The position numbers and the translations under genes were made by a program. Of a DNA stretch of 64,000 nt, positions 15,908 to 24,058 are shown piece by piece. Source of the stretch: Actinomadura sp. K4S16. GTDB lineage: Bacteria; Actinomycetota; Actinomycetes; Streptosporangiales; Streptosporangiaceae. The stretch is taken from assembly GCF_008327685.1 (NCBI RefSeq), contig NZ_BDDE01000014.1, forward strand, positions 186,001-250,000. The letters are read 5' to 3'. How positions within the stretch are numbered: the first letter of the stretch is position 1; every line of letters begins with the position of its first letter. Below the pieces are notes generated by a model, which had not been told where the DNA came from, did no database searches, and saw only the letters and a program-made list of their open reading frames with translations.

Positions 15908-16426
15908 ATGCCTGAACATTCCGGATTCCTCTGCTCATGCTGCGGGCAGCGCCACGACGGGCTGCCCATGAGCTTCGCCGCACCGGCTCCCGACTTCTGG
16001 ACACCGGAACTGGCCGAGGATCCGGAGAGCGAACTGACCTCCGAGACCTGCGTGATCAAAGGCCAGGCGTTCTTCGTCCACGGGCTGATCGAGATTCCGG
16101 TGACCGATACCGGCGAGGTCTTCAGCTGGGGCGTGTGGGTCTCGCTCAGCCAGGACAACTTCACCCGCGCGCTGCGGCTCTGGAACACCCCGGGCAGGGA
16201 GAACGAGCCTCCCTACTTCGGATGGCTGTCCACCGGTTTGACGCTCTACTCGCCCACGACCATCGAACTGAAAACGAACCTGCACACACGCTCGATCGGT
16301 GAGCGTCCGTTCATCGAGCTCGAACCCACCGATCACCCACTGGCAGTCGAACAGCGCATGGGCATCGCGCACGCCCGCGTCCAGCACATCGCGGAACTCA
16401 TGCTCCACCCCGAACAACAGCCCTAA
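15908..16426 (+). CDS. DUF2199 protein
   Basis: 172 residues. The start (FLCSCCGQRHDGLPMSF) has the Cys-rich zinc-ribbon-like beginning of DUF2199; further motifs are CVIKGQAFFVHGLIEIPV, FSWGVWVSLS and GWLSTGLTLYSPTT. Function is unknown. The ATG is preceded by TACCCT at six bases and no ribosome binding site, fitting leaderless translation. The open frame extends to 15821 but that extension does not resemble the family. Confidence 0.85.
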   Translation: MPEHSGFLCSCCGQRHDGLPMSFAAPAPDFWTPELAEDPESELTSETCVIKGQAFFVHGLIEIPVTDTGEVFSWGVWVSLSQDNFTRALRLWNTPGRENEPPYFGWLSTGLTLYSPTTIELKTNLHTRSIGERPFIELEPTDHPLAVEQRMGIAHARVQHIAELMLHPEQQP

Positions 16427-16610
16427 CGCCACTAAGTCGAAGATGCGGCGGACGCCGCAGCCGAGGTTTTCGCGGTGGTGCGCGTCGGCCTTGCAGTGGC
16501 CGACTGTGAGGCCCTTGCACGCCCGGCCGCGCATCGCTGCGTGGCCGCGCTTGTTGGGCCTAGGATCGGCCTGGTCGTGTCAGAAGCCGCCGTGCGAGTT
16601 GGGTTCCCAC

Positions 16611-17276
16611 ATGTTAAAAAAGGCCGGCCTTCCAGTCATCGTCGTCGCCTTGGGCGTCGCCGGTTGTACAGCGAAGAGCCGGGAGAACACCGCAGCGGCC
16701 ACACCGAAGTCCACACCTCCTGCCACGACTCCGGCGGGGGCGCGCGCGTGCCCTACTGACAACGGCGACCAGAGCATTCCCACGACCGCGCCGAGACAGG
16801 TGTACTGGAAGCGTTTCAAGGGCGTTGCAGTGCCGTTCTCGCCTTCGGTGGGACCACTGGACGTCCAGGGCGACATCGCACGCTGCTACGAGCACACCCC
16901 GCGCGGAGCCCTGTTCGCCGCTGTGCAGATCAGCGTACGGCTCGACCGGTCAACACGATGGCGAAAGATTTTGGAGCAGCAGGTCGTGGCGGGGAGAGGC
17001 AAGGCGGCCTACGCGCGGGTGCGTACCGCCGGTCAGCCCGTACCGGCCGGGAAAGCAGCGCAGATCACGGGCTTCCGAATCGTCTCCTATACGCCTCAGA
17101 CAGCGGTGGTCGGCACGGTGTCGCGGGACCCTGGGCGCGGTGGCCGCACTGCCAGGACCACGACCGTGAAGTGGCAGGGCGAATGGAAGCTCGCGCCCAC
17201 CCCAGATGGATCCACAGGCTCATCACCCCAGAACGTGGACTCGCTTTCCGGGTTCGTCTTCTGGGGCGGTTTCTGA
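16611..17276 (+). CDS. lipoprotein of unknown function
   Basis: 221 residues. A lipoprotein signal peptide (LPVIVVALGVAGC) puts the acylated Cys near residue 19. A Thr/Pro/Ala linker follows, then a domain beginning VYWKRFKGVAVPFSPSVGP with many basic residues and the end QNVDSLSGFVFWGGF. The fold resembles domains annotated DUF8175 near actinobacterial conjugation genes; I hold that loosely. No conjugation gene is visible here. Extracytoplasmic, membrane-anchored. Confidence 0.75.
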   Translation: MLKKAGLPVIVVALGVAGCTAKSRENTAAATPKSTPPATTPAGARACPTDNGDQSIPTTAPRQVYWKRFKGVAVPFSPSVGPLDVQGDIARCYEHTPRGALFAAVQISVRLDRSTRWRKILEQQVVAGRGKAAYARVRTAGQPVPAGKAAQITGFRIVSYTPQTAVVGTVSRDPGRGGRTARTTTVKWQGEWKLAPTPDGSTGSSPQNVDSLSGFVFWGGF

Positions 17277-17405
17277 CGCCAAAGCTCCGGGAGCGAGGGG
17301 CCAGCCACGGGGACGGATGCGCACTTGGTCTTCTCGCCGCCTCCGGAGAGACCACTGCGCGTGCCCGGGCGGTCGGCGTACGGGCCTGGGAGAGCAGGGG
17401 CCGAC

Positions 17406-17702
17406 CTAGGGGTCGGACTTCTTGTCTCTCCTGGTAGTCAGTACCCGCCATGCGAGCGACCCCAGCAAGACCAACACCGCGAGAACGAGTTCCTCGGCCG
17501 ATGCCGGCTCAAAAGGGACATCAAAAAAGGCGATCTCAACTGCGATGCCAGCGAATACCAGCCCGACAGCGAACCCGACCAGGGTCTCGGCGAGCTTCTT
17601 GCCGCGCTGAGCGGGCCACGACCTCAATAGCTCCCACATGCCGCGGCCGATCAACACCACCCCGATCAAGCCGATCAGACCGACTTGCAGATCAGGCCAC
17701 AT
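17406..17702 (-). CDS. small three-span membrane protein
   Basis: 98 residues with hydrophobic segments at about 7-27 (VGLIGLIGVVLIGRG), 42-62 (VGFAVGLVFAGIAVEIAFF) and 70-86 (LVLAVLVLLGSLAW), and a basic tail (RRDKKSDP). AAGGGGG precedes the ATG. No family is recognised. It lies 90 bp downstream of the Imm10 gene on the same strand and may belong to that operon. Confidence 0.65.
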   Translation of the reverse strand: MWPDLQVGLIGLIGVVLIGRGMWELLRSWPAQRGKKLAETLVGFAVGLVFAGIAVEIAFFDVPFEPASAEELVLAVLVLLGSLAWRVLTTRRDKKSDP

Positions 17703-17791
17703 GGCACGACCCCCTTGATCTCCTCGTCATCATTCCGCTTGCGGATCGGCACGACAAGAGATCGGAACGACCACGGGGCGGACGCGGGTTC

Positions 17792-18202
17792 TCAGAGCTC
17801 CAGGACGGTCGGCCATTCGCTTTGACGCCCGTATGCCAGGACACGGCGCAGCCCCTCGCGAAACCGCTGGATGTGCGCATCCTCGACGTCCAATGCCACC
17901 TCGATCTCGGCGTCGTTCAGCCGTAGCGCTTCGAGGTTGGCAGGGTCTACGACGATTCGTAGGACGCGGTCTTTCAGCACTGCCTCTCTGACACCGCCGT
18001 AGGCCGTGCCCTGGCCCGGCGTGACCAGGCAGTAGGAGTCCATACCGGTGGCGATGTCCTGGTCCTCGGGTTCGTAGAGGCTGCACATGAAGGTCAGCTG
18101 GCGGCCGCTGCCGTCCTCATGTTCGGCCACTCCGGCTATGAAGCACTCATCGTCTTCGTAGGTTTCCGCTCCGACAGCGCGAGCGGTGAACGTGAACGCC
18201 AT
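17792..18202 (-). CDS. Imm10-type immunity protein, orphan
   Basis: 136 residues. The pattern (FTARAVGAETYEDDECFIAG, MCSLYEPEDQDIATGMDSYC, YGGVREAVLKDRVLRIVVD) matches the Imm10 family, which protects cells from polymorphic toxins delivered by secretion or contact systems. No toxin gene is present within the window. It starts 9 bp after the upstream 100-residue gene, so they form an operon. The match is from recall of family patterns. Confidence 0.75.
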   Translation of the reverse strand: MAFTFTARAVGAETYEDDECFIAGVAEHEDGSGRQLTFMCSLYEPEDQDIATGMDSYCLVTPGQGTAYGGVREAVLKDRVLRIVVDPANLEALRLNDAEIEVALDVEDAHIQRFREGLRRVLAYGRQSEWPTVLEL

Positions 18203-18211
18203 GAGAGGAGC

Positions 18212-18514
18212 TTAGGCGTCTTGATGTGGGGCGGGTCCCCGCTCATTGTGTTCCACCAAGCCCATGGTGAATGCGAACGTCTCTACGAACTCTCGGTACG
18301 CCGGGTCCGTCTCGGTCGCCGCCAGGGTGGCCAGTTCGTCAGCGAGGCGCCTCTTATCCGCGTCGGATAGCCGGCCCAGGAGGTAGCCGGCGTGCTCCTG
18401 CTGTTCGAGTGCCGTGTCGTCGTCCACGCTCGACTCATCGCAGGTCTCGAAGAACCATGAGTACGCGACCACTGCCTTGAGCAACTGCGTGACCAGTTGG
18501 GGGGACTCACTCAT
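18212..18514 (-). CDS. hypothetical protein co-transcribed with Imm10
   Basis: 100 residues, acidic and helical (VTQLLKAVVAYSWFFETCDE, LSDADKRRLADELATLAA, REFVETFAFTMGL). I do not recognise the family. The 9-bp spacing to the Imm10 gene suggests linked function, perhaps a second immunity protein; that is inference. Confidence 0.65.
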   Translation of the reverse strand: MSESPQLVTQLLKAVVAYSWFFETCDESSVDDDTALEQQEHAGYLLGRLSDADKRRLADELATLAATETDPAYREFVETFAFTMGLVEHNERGPAPHQDA

Positions 18515-18621
18515 TCCCCTATCCCAGCAGGCACGTCCGACATGGCGTCACGGCTGGGCTGGAAGGGAGCGGGCTCGCGGCGGTCCGGGGTGGCCGGGGT
18601 GCGGCGCACTAGGCTCCTGGT

Positions 18622-18801
18622 ATGAGTGAAAAGAGAGGGCTTCCGCGGTATCGGGTGCTTACCGGGCCGGACGACGAGACGTTCTGCTGGCGGGTCAGTG
18701 AGGCGCTTGACCTGGGGTACGAGCTGCACGGCTCGCCGTCGGTCACGTTCAACGGGGACCGGGTCATCGTCGCTCAGGCCCTCATTCGTCGCCAGAGCTA
18801 G
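18622..18801 (+). CDS. DUF1737 small protein
   Basis: 59 residues: YRVLTGPDDETFCWRVSEAL followed by GYELHGSPSVTFNGDRVIVA. This is the DUF1737 pattern, a small domain of unknown role also used at the end of other proteins. TAGGCT lies six bases before the ATG, so it is probably leaderless. It is convergent with purL. Confidence 0.85.
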   Translation: MSEKRGLPRYRVLTGPDDETFCWRVSEALDLGYELHGSPSVTFNGDRVIVAQALIRRQS

Positions 18802-18837
18802 GGGCGGCTCGCCCTGTCCCCGCGAAGAATACGAAAA

Positions 18838-18862
18838 GGGCGCCCCCGGGGTGGGGGCGCCC
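18838..18862. terminator. bidirectional terminator between DUF1737 and purL
   Basis: A perfect 10-bp stem (gggcgccccc / gggggcgccc) with a five-base loop. On the minus strand it is followed by TTTTCG, so it serves as purL's terminator; on the plus strand it closes DUF1737. Confidence 0.9.
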
Positions 18863-18875
18863 TTCGCGTCTGGCG

Positions 18876-21800
18876 TTAGTCGGCGTAGCTGGGGAGCATG
18901 CGCTCGTGGGACTCGCGGAGTTCGGAGAGGCCGATGCTGAACAGCTCCTGCTGGTCGCCTTCGGGGCCGCGACCGGTGACGTGGAGGGCGTCGCCGCCCG
19001 CCACGCCGAGCTGGGAGACCGGGACGCCCGCCGACTCGCACAGGGCCGCCAGACGGCCCTCCGCGCCCGGACGGACGACGACCATGGCGCGGGCCACCGA
19101 CTCGCTGAACAACGCGACGAACGGGTCGCCCTGCAGGGTGATGCGGGCGCCGAGGCCGCCGCGCAGGCACGACTCCACCAGCGTCTGCGAGAGACCGCCG
19201 TCGGAGAGGTCGTGCACGGCGTTGACCAGGCCGTCGCGGACGGCGGCGACCAGCACCGACGCCAGGGCCGCCTCGGCCTTCAGGTCGACCAGCGGCGGCA
19301 GGCCGCCCAGGTGGCCGTAGACCACGTGGGCCCATTCCGAGCCGCCGAACTCCTCGCGCGTCTCGCCGAGCAGGGCGATCGTGGCGCCGTCGGTGGCCAG
19401 CGACATGTTGACCCGGCGGCGGACGTCGTCGTGGACGCCGAGGACGCCGATGACCGGGGTCGGGTTGATCGGCGTGTCGCCCGTCTGGTTGTAGAAGCTG
19501 ACGTTGCCGCCCGTCACCGGGATGCCGAGGTACTGGCAGGCGTCGGCGAGGCCCTCGACGGCGCGGGCGAACTGCCACATGACGCCCGGGTCCTCCGGGG
19601 AGCCGAAGTTCAGGCAGTTGGTGACGGCCAGGGGCCGCGCGCCGGTCGCGGCGACGTTGCGGAACGCCTCCGACAGTGCGAGCTGCGCGCCCGCGTAGGG
19701 GTCGAGCCGGGTGTAGCGGCCGTTGCCGTCCAGGGACAGCGCGATGCCCAGGCCCGACTCGTCGTCGATGCGGACCACGCCGGCGTTCTCGGGCATCGCC
19801 ATGACGGTGTTGCCCAGGACGTACCGGTCGTACTGCGACGTCACCCACGTCTTGCCGGCGAGGTTCGGCGACCCGGCCAGCCACAGGACGGTCCGGCGGA
19901 GCTCGTCGCCGTTGGACGGACGGGTCAACCGGCCCGGCGTGTCGGACTGCAGGGCGCCGAGGTCGTGCGGGGGCGCCAGCGGGCGGTTGTAGACCGGGCC
20001 CTCGTCGGCGGCGGTGACCGGCGGGATGTCGACGATCGTCTCGCCCCGCCACGTCATGACCAGCCGGCGCGTGTCGGTGACCGTCCCGATCACGGTGGCC
20101 GGGATCTCCCAGCGCGCGCAGATCTCCATGAAGCGCTCGACCTTGGCGGGCTCCACCACCGCCATCATGCGCTCCTGCGACTCGCTCATGAGGATCTCCT
20201 CGGGGCGGAGCGTCTCGTCGCGGAGCGGGACGGCGTCGAGGTCGACGTGCATGCCGCCGGTGCCGGCCGCGGCCAGCTCCGTCGTCGCGCACGACACCCC
20301 GGCGGCGCCGAGGTCCTGGATGCCGACCACGAGGTCCTCGCGGAACAGCTCCAGGCAGCACTCGATGAGCAGCTTCTCCATGAACGGGTCGCCCACCTGG
20401 ACCGACGGCCGCTTCTGGTGCGACTCCTCGTCGAAGGTGGCCGAGGCAAGGACGGACGCGCCGCCGATGCCGTCCGGGCCGGTCAGGGCGCCGAACAGGA
20501 TCACCTTGTTGCCGGGACCGGGGGCCACCGCGCGCTTGATGTCCTCGTGCTTCATCACGCCGACGCACAGGGCGTTCACGAGCGGGTTCTGCTCGTAGCA
20601 GGCGTCGAAGACGGTCTCGCCGCCGATGTTGGGCAGGCCGAGCGAGTTGCCGTAGCCGCCCACGCCGGCGACGACGCCGGGCAGGACGCGCTGGGTGTCA
20701 GGGGCGTCGGCCGGGCCGAAGCGGAGCGAGTCCATGACGGCGATGGGGCGCGCCCCCATCGACATGATGTCGCGGACGATCCCGCCGACGCCGGTAGCGG
20801 CGCCCTGGTACGGCTCGACGTAGGACGGGTGGTTGTGCGACTCCACCTTGAAGGTGACCGCCCAGCCCTGGCCGATGTCCACGACACCGGCGTTCTCCCC
20901 CATGCCGACTAGGAGCTTGTCGGTCTTCGGGGCCTTGTCGCCGAACTGGCGCAGGTGCACCTTGGAGCTCTTGTAGGAGCAGTGCTCGCTCCACATGACG
21001 GAGTAGATCGCCAGCTCGGCCGACGTGGGTCGGCGTCCCAGGATGTGGCGGACGCGCTGGTACTCCTCCTCGTTCATCCCCAGCTCGGCGTACGGCTGCG
21101 GACGCTCGGGAGACGCGGCGGCGATGGCGACCGTGTCCGTGCCCTGGTCGTAGTGCGCGGGCGCCGCGATCGCCGGCTGCGGACCGGTGCTCCGACCGAT
21201 GGCGGGCTGCGGGCCGGTGCCCGGGCCGACGGCGGGCTGGGGGCCCGTGCCGTGGCCGACGGCGGGCTGCGGACCCGTGCCGCGCCCGATCGCCGGCTGC
21301 GGGCCGGTGCCGGAACCGACGACGGGCTGAGGGCCCGATCCGGGGACGATCCTCGGCAGCGGGCCCGTCCCGGGGCGGACGGCGGGCAGGGGGCCCGTGC
21401 CGCGTCCGATCGCGGGCAGGGGGCCCGTGCCGTGCCCGAGGGCGGGCTGCGGGCCGGTGCCCGGGCCGACGGCGGGCTGAGGGCCCGTGCCGCGTCCGAC
21501 GGTGGGCTGAGGGCCGGTTCCGTGCCCCAGGGCGGGCTGCGGGCCCGTACCGGGGCCTACGGCGGGCTGAGGGCCCGTTCCCCGGCCTACGGGAGGCTGA
21601 GGGCCGGTGGTGGGGCCTTGGGCCAGCGGGCCCGAGTTCAGGTCGATGAGGGGCTGCGGGCCGGTGCCCGGGCGAACGGCCGGCTGCGGGCCGGTGCCGT
21701 ACCCCACGGCGGGCTGGGGGCCCGTACCGGAACCGACGGCGGGCTGCGGGCCGGTGCCATGGCCCACGGCGGGCTGCGGGCCCGTGCCGTGGCCGACCGG

Positions 21801-22256
21801 CGGCTGCGGGCCTGTGCCGGAACCAACGGTCGGCTGCGGGCCGGTGCCCGTGCCCCGGGCCGGCGGCGGGGCCGCGAAGGCGCTCAGGTCGGGCACGGTG
21901 AGTGACGGGTCCGCAACGGTGGACGTCGGGTCGCCGGCAGAGCGCTCCTCTTCCAGGGCCCGCGCGAACTCCGGGTCGGACTCCCCCTGGGACGCCGGAG
22001 GAGCCGGGAGCGGCCCCTCCTCGTTCAGCACGGGGATGGGCCCGGTGAAGGGCCCGGGGACCGGTTCGGCGGGCGGGTCCTGGGGGGCGGGCGGGTCCTC
22101 TTCGAGGATGGCCTTGAAACCCTCCGTCACCGCCGGGTTGACGGGCTGGAGCTCCGGGTCGTCCGCGTCGGACTTGAGCTCGCCGAGCCACTCCATCGAG
22201 GGCTCGTCCTCGTCTCGGGTGCCCCGTCCGGAAGCGTGGGGCCGTTGCTCACTCAT
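18876..22256 (-). CDS. purL: FGAM synthase subunit PurL with repetitive N-terminal extension
   Basis: ATP-dependent amidation of FGAR to FGAM, with PurQ and PurS. 1126 residues, against about 750 for actinobacterial small PurL. The catalytic part starts near residue 375 (PQPYAELGMNEEEYQRVRHI) and keeps the family motifs, including YSVMWSEHCSYKSSK, SHNHPSYVEPYQGAATGVGG, GGYGNSLGLPNIGGE and LSDGGLSQTL. Residues 1-134 are acidic and Pro-rich; 135-364 hold about 22 decapeptides of the type G-T-G-P-Q-P-A-V-G-x. The start ATG overlaps the purQ stop (ATGA), and no start codon exists just before the core, so the extension must be translated. Confidence 0.95.
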   Translation of the reverse strand: MSEQRPHASGRGTRDEDEPSMEWLGELKSDADDPELQPVNPAVTEGFKAILEEDPPAPQDPPAEPVPGPFTGPIPVLNEEGPLPAPPASQGESDPEFARALEEERSAGDPTSTVADPSLTVPDLSAFAAPPPARGTGTGPQPTVGSGTGPQPPVGHGTGPQPAVGHGTGPQPAVGSGTGPQPAVGYGTGPQPAVRPGTGPQPLIDLNSGPLAQGPTTGPQPPVGRGTGPQPAVGPGTGPQPALGHGTGPQPTVGRGTGPQPAVGPGTGPQPALGHGTGPLPAIGRGTGPLPAVRPGTGPLPRIVPGSGPQPVVGSGTGPQPAIGRGTGPQPAVGHGTGPQPAVGPGTGPQPAIGRSTGPQPAIAAPAHYDQGTDTVAIAAASPERPQPYAELGMNEEEYQRVRHILGRRPTSAELAIYSVMWSEHCSYKSSKVHLRQFGDKAPKTDKLLVGMGENAGVVDIGQGWAVTFKVESHNHPSYVEPYQGAATGVGGIVRDIMSMGARPIAVMDSLRFGPADAPDTQRVLPGVVAGVGGYGNSLGLPNIGGETVFDACYEQNPLVNALCVGVMKHEDIKRAVAPGPGNKVILFGALTGPDGIGGASVLASATFDEESHQKRPSVQVGDPFMEKLLIECCLELFREDLVVGIQDLGAAGVSCATTELAAAGTGGMHVDLDAVPLRDETLRPEEILMSESQERMMAVVEPAKVERFMEICARWEIPATVIGTVTDTRRLVMTWRGETIVDIPPVTAADEGPVYNRPLAPPHDLGALQSDTPGRLTRPSNGDELRRTVLWLAGSPNLAGKTWVTSQYDRYVLGNTVMAMPENAGVVRIDDESGLGIALSLDGNGRYTRLDPYAGAQLALSEAFRNVAATGARPLAVTNCLNFGSPEDPGVMWQFARAVEGLADACQYLGIPVTGGNVSFYNQTGDTPINPTPVIGVLGVHDDVRRRVNMSLATDGATIALLGETREEFGGSEWAHVVYGHLGGLPPLVDLKAEAALASVLVAAVRDGLVNAVHDLSDGGLSQTLVESCLRGGLGARITLQGDPFVALFSESVARAMVVVRPGAEGRLAALCESAGVPVSQLGVAGGDALHVTGRGPEGDQQELFSIGLSELRESHERMLPSYAD
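21165..21854 (-). repeat. about 22 tandem 30-bp units encoding Gly/Pro/Gln decapeptides in purL
   Basis: Each 30-bp unit encodes GTGPQPAVG plus one variable residue (H, R, P, S or Y). Two irregular spots occur, LIDLNSGPLAQGP and PRIVPGSGP. Third codon positions and synonymous choices vary between copies, so the array is not a fresh amplification. Predicted disordered or polyproline-like. Confidence 0.95.
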
Positions 22257-22933
22257 GCGTTGACCAGTCTGTTGACGATCGAGGTGAAGAACCCGAGCCC
22301 GTCGGTGGACGGCCCGGTCAGCGACTCGACGGCGTGCTCGGGGTGGGGCATGAGGCCGACCACGTTGCCGGCCTCGTTGCAGATCCCGGCGATGTCGTCG
22401 AGGGAGCCGTTCGGGTTCAGGTCGAGGTAGCGGGCGACGATGCGGCCGGAGTCGGCCAGTTCGATCAGCGTCTCCCGGTCGGCGGTGTAGCGGCCGTCCC
22501 GGTTCTTCACCGGGATCACCAGTTCCTGGCCCTCGGTGTACTCACCGGTCCAGGCGGTGGAGGCGTTCTCGACGCGCAGCCGCTGGTCGCGGCAGACGAA
22601 GTGCAGGCCCGCGTTCGGGAGCAGCGCGCCGGGCAGCAGGTGCGTCTCGCACAGCACCTGGAAGCCGTTGCAGATGCCGAGGACCGGCAGGCCGTCGCCG
22701 GCGGCGGCCACGACCTCGGTCATCAGCGGCGCGAACCGGGCGATCGCGCCGGCCCGCAGGTAGTCCCCGTAGGAGAAGCCCCCGGGCAGGACGACGGCGT
22801 CGACCCCCTGGAGGTCGTGGTCGCCGTGCCAGAGGGCGACCGGCTCGGCGCCGGCCAGCCGCACCGCGCGTGCGGCGTCCTTGTCGTCAAGGGAACCTGG
22901 GAAGGTGATGATCCCAACCCGGGCAGCGTCCAT
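22253..22933 (-). CDS. purQ: FGAM synthase glutaminase subunit
   Basis: Supplies ammonia to PurL by hydrolysing glutamine. 226 residues of class I glutamine amidotransferase: VLPGGFSYGDYLRAGAIA, the nucleophile Cys in GICNGFQVL and the catalytic His/Glu in MPHPEHAVE. GGAGGA precedes the ATG by 9 bases. It overlaps purL by 4 bp. Full length and intact. Confidence 0.97.
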   Translation of the reverse strand: MDAARVGIITFPGSLDDKDAARAVRLAGAEPVALWHGDHDLQGVDAVVLPGGFSYGDYLRAGAIARFAPLMTEVVAAAGDGLPVLGICNGFQVLCETHLLPGALLPNAGLHFVCRDQRLRVENASTAWTGEYTEGQELVIPVKNRDGRYTADRETLIELADSGRIVARYLDLNPNGSLDDIAGICNEAGNVVGLMPHPEHAVESLTGPSTDGLGFFTSIVNRLVNA

Positions 22934-23035
22934 CTGTTCTGTTCCTCCGAAATGAGGTGCGGCCGAGACGGTCGGGGATCTCCTCCGCCGATCAACCCCG
23001 ATGCGCGTCGCATTCCCCCGCGCGCACGTCCCAAT

Positions 23036-23500
23036 CTACCCGGCGTTGGGAATGAGGTTGCGGTCGAGGCGCCGTACGCGGGCCCCGTCGCTCCAGGTCA
23101 GCCGCTTCCGCAGGTGAACGACGGTGCCCCGGTCGGGCGTGGAGTCGATGTCCAGGTCGTCCACCAGCGCGCGCATGATGCCGATCCCGCGTCCCGACTC
23201 GCTCAGCACGCCCGGCTCCTGCGGGGCGGCCCGGAGCCCGCGGCCCCAGTCCACGATCTTGAGCAGGCAGGTGCCGCCGGCCACGTGCCCGGTCACCTCG
23301 TAGTCGCCGTTCGCGCGGGCGTGCTTGACGACGTTCGTACACGCCTCGGAGATGGCGACCAGCAGGTCGTCGACGCAGTCCTCGGAGACGCCCAGCCCCC
23401 GCAGGGCCTCCCCCGTCACCCGCCGGACCACCGGGATGCTCAGCGCGTCGCGCGGCAACGCGAGCGAGAACCTCATATCCACCCGGACACCTCGTGTCAT
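23036..23500 (-). CDS. RsbW-like ATP-binding protein between purS and purQ
   Basis: 154 residues of the HATPase_c_2 type used by anti-sigma factors and by regulators of partner switching. The N box is SEACTNVVKHA, followed by VDWGRGL and SGRGIGIMRALVDDLD. Targets are unknown. A second ATG at 23476 is a possible start. It interrupts the usual purS-purQ adjacency on the same strand, 102 bp before purQ. No anti-anti-sigma gene is adjacent. Confidence 0.88.
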   Translation of the reverse strand: MTRGVRVDMRFSLALPRDALSIPVVRRVTGEALRGLGVSEDCVDDLLVAISEACTNVVKHARANGDYEVTGHVAGGTCLLKIVDWGRGLRAAPQEPGVLSESGRGIGIMRALVDDLDIDSTPDRGTVVHLRKRLTWSDGARVRRLDRNLIPNAG

Positions 23501-23537
23501 GCTCCGGGCGTCCCGACCGTGCCCCCGGTCCCGGAGC
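23501..23537. repeat. 8-bp inverted repeat before the RsbW-like gene
   Basis: gctccggg (23501-23508) and cccggagc (23530-23537), 21-base loop. It abuts the RsbW-like gene's start side and could be a leader hairpin or an operator. Confidence 0.4.
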
Positions 23538-23719
23538 GTGCTCGACGACTCAACGCAGCTAACACTTCCCCGGTGGAATCTTCCGTAATCGCCACAGTCA
23601 CGGGCCCGTTACTTGGAACGCACCATGTCGCACCCGGGAACGGGCGGCGTCACGGGCCGGCTTCGGGCGCCCCCCGTGTCAAGGCCGCGCGGCGACGCCG
23701 GTCACAGACCGTGAACCCC

Positions 23720-23962
23720 CTAGAGAACGCGAACCTCGTAGTTCTCGATCACCGGGTTCGCCAGCAGCGTCTCGGCGATCTTGGCGACCTGCTCCAGGGC
23801 CGCCTCGTCGGCGTCCCCCTCCAGCTCGACCTCGAACCGCTTGCCCTGCCGCACCGCCACGACCCCGTCGAACCCCATCTGCGGCAGTTTGCGGGCGATC
23901 GCCTGCCCCTGCGGGTCGAGGATCTCCGGCTTGAGCATGACGTCCACGACGACACGCGCCAC
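23720..23962 (-). CDS. purS: FGAM synthase subunit PurS
   Basis: 80 residues: VVVDVMLKPEILDPQGQAIA and the C-terminal NPVIENYEV identify PurS, the small dimeric subunit joining PurQ to PurL. The GTG start is preceded by GGGGGCG. It is first of the minus-strand purine block, separated from purQ by the RsbW-like gene and two gaps (219 and 102 bp), so it may have its own transcript. Divergent from the membrane beta-helix gene. Confidence 0.95.
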   Translation of the reverse strand: MARVVVDVMLKPEILDPQGQAIARKLPQMGFDGVVAVRQGKRFEVELEGDADEAALEQVAKIAETLLANPVIENYEVRVL

Positions 23963-24058
23963 GGTCGCCCCCTCACTGATCTGCGCTTTTGCTTACGATC
24001 CTGAAGCGTACGGCACCATGGCCCATCACGAGCCATCAGCACCCCCCGGAGCCAGCCG

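Noticed and set aside
16427..16534. Minus-strand fragment with a translation resembling a transposase end (GHCKADAHHRENLG...)
   Set aside because: I could not place it in a transposase family, and most of the frame lies antisense to DUF2199; too weak to call a pseudogene.
18511..20568. A 685-residue minus-strand frame overlapping purL in another frame
   Set aside because: Arg/Pro-rich, no domain, and fully covered by the purL coding frame.
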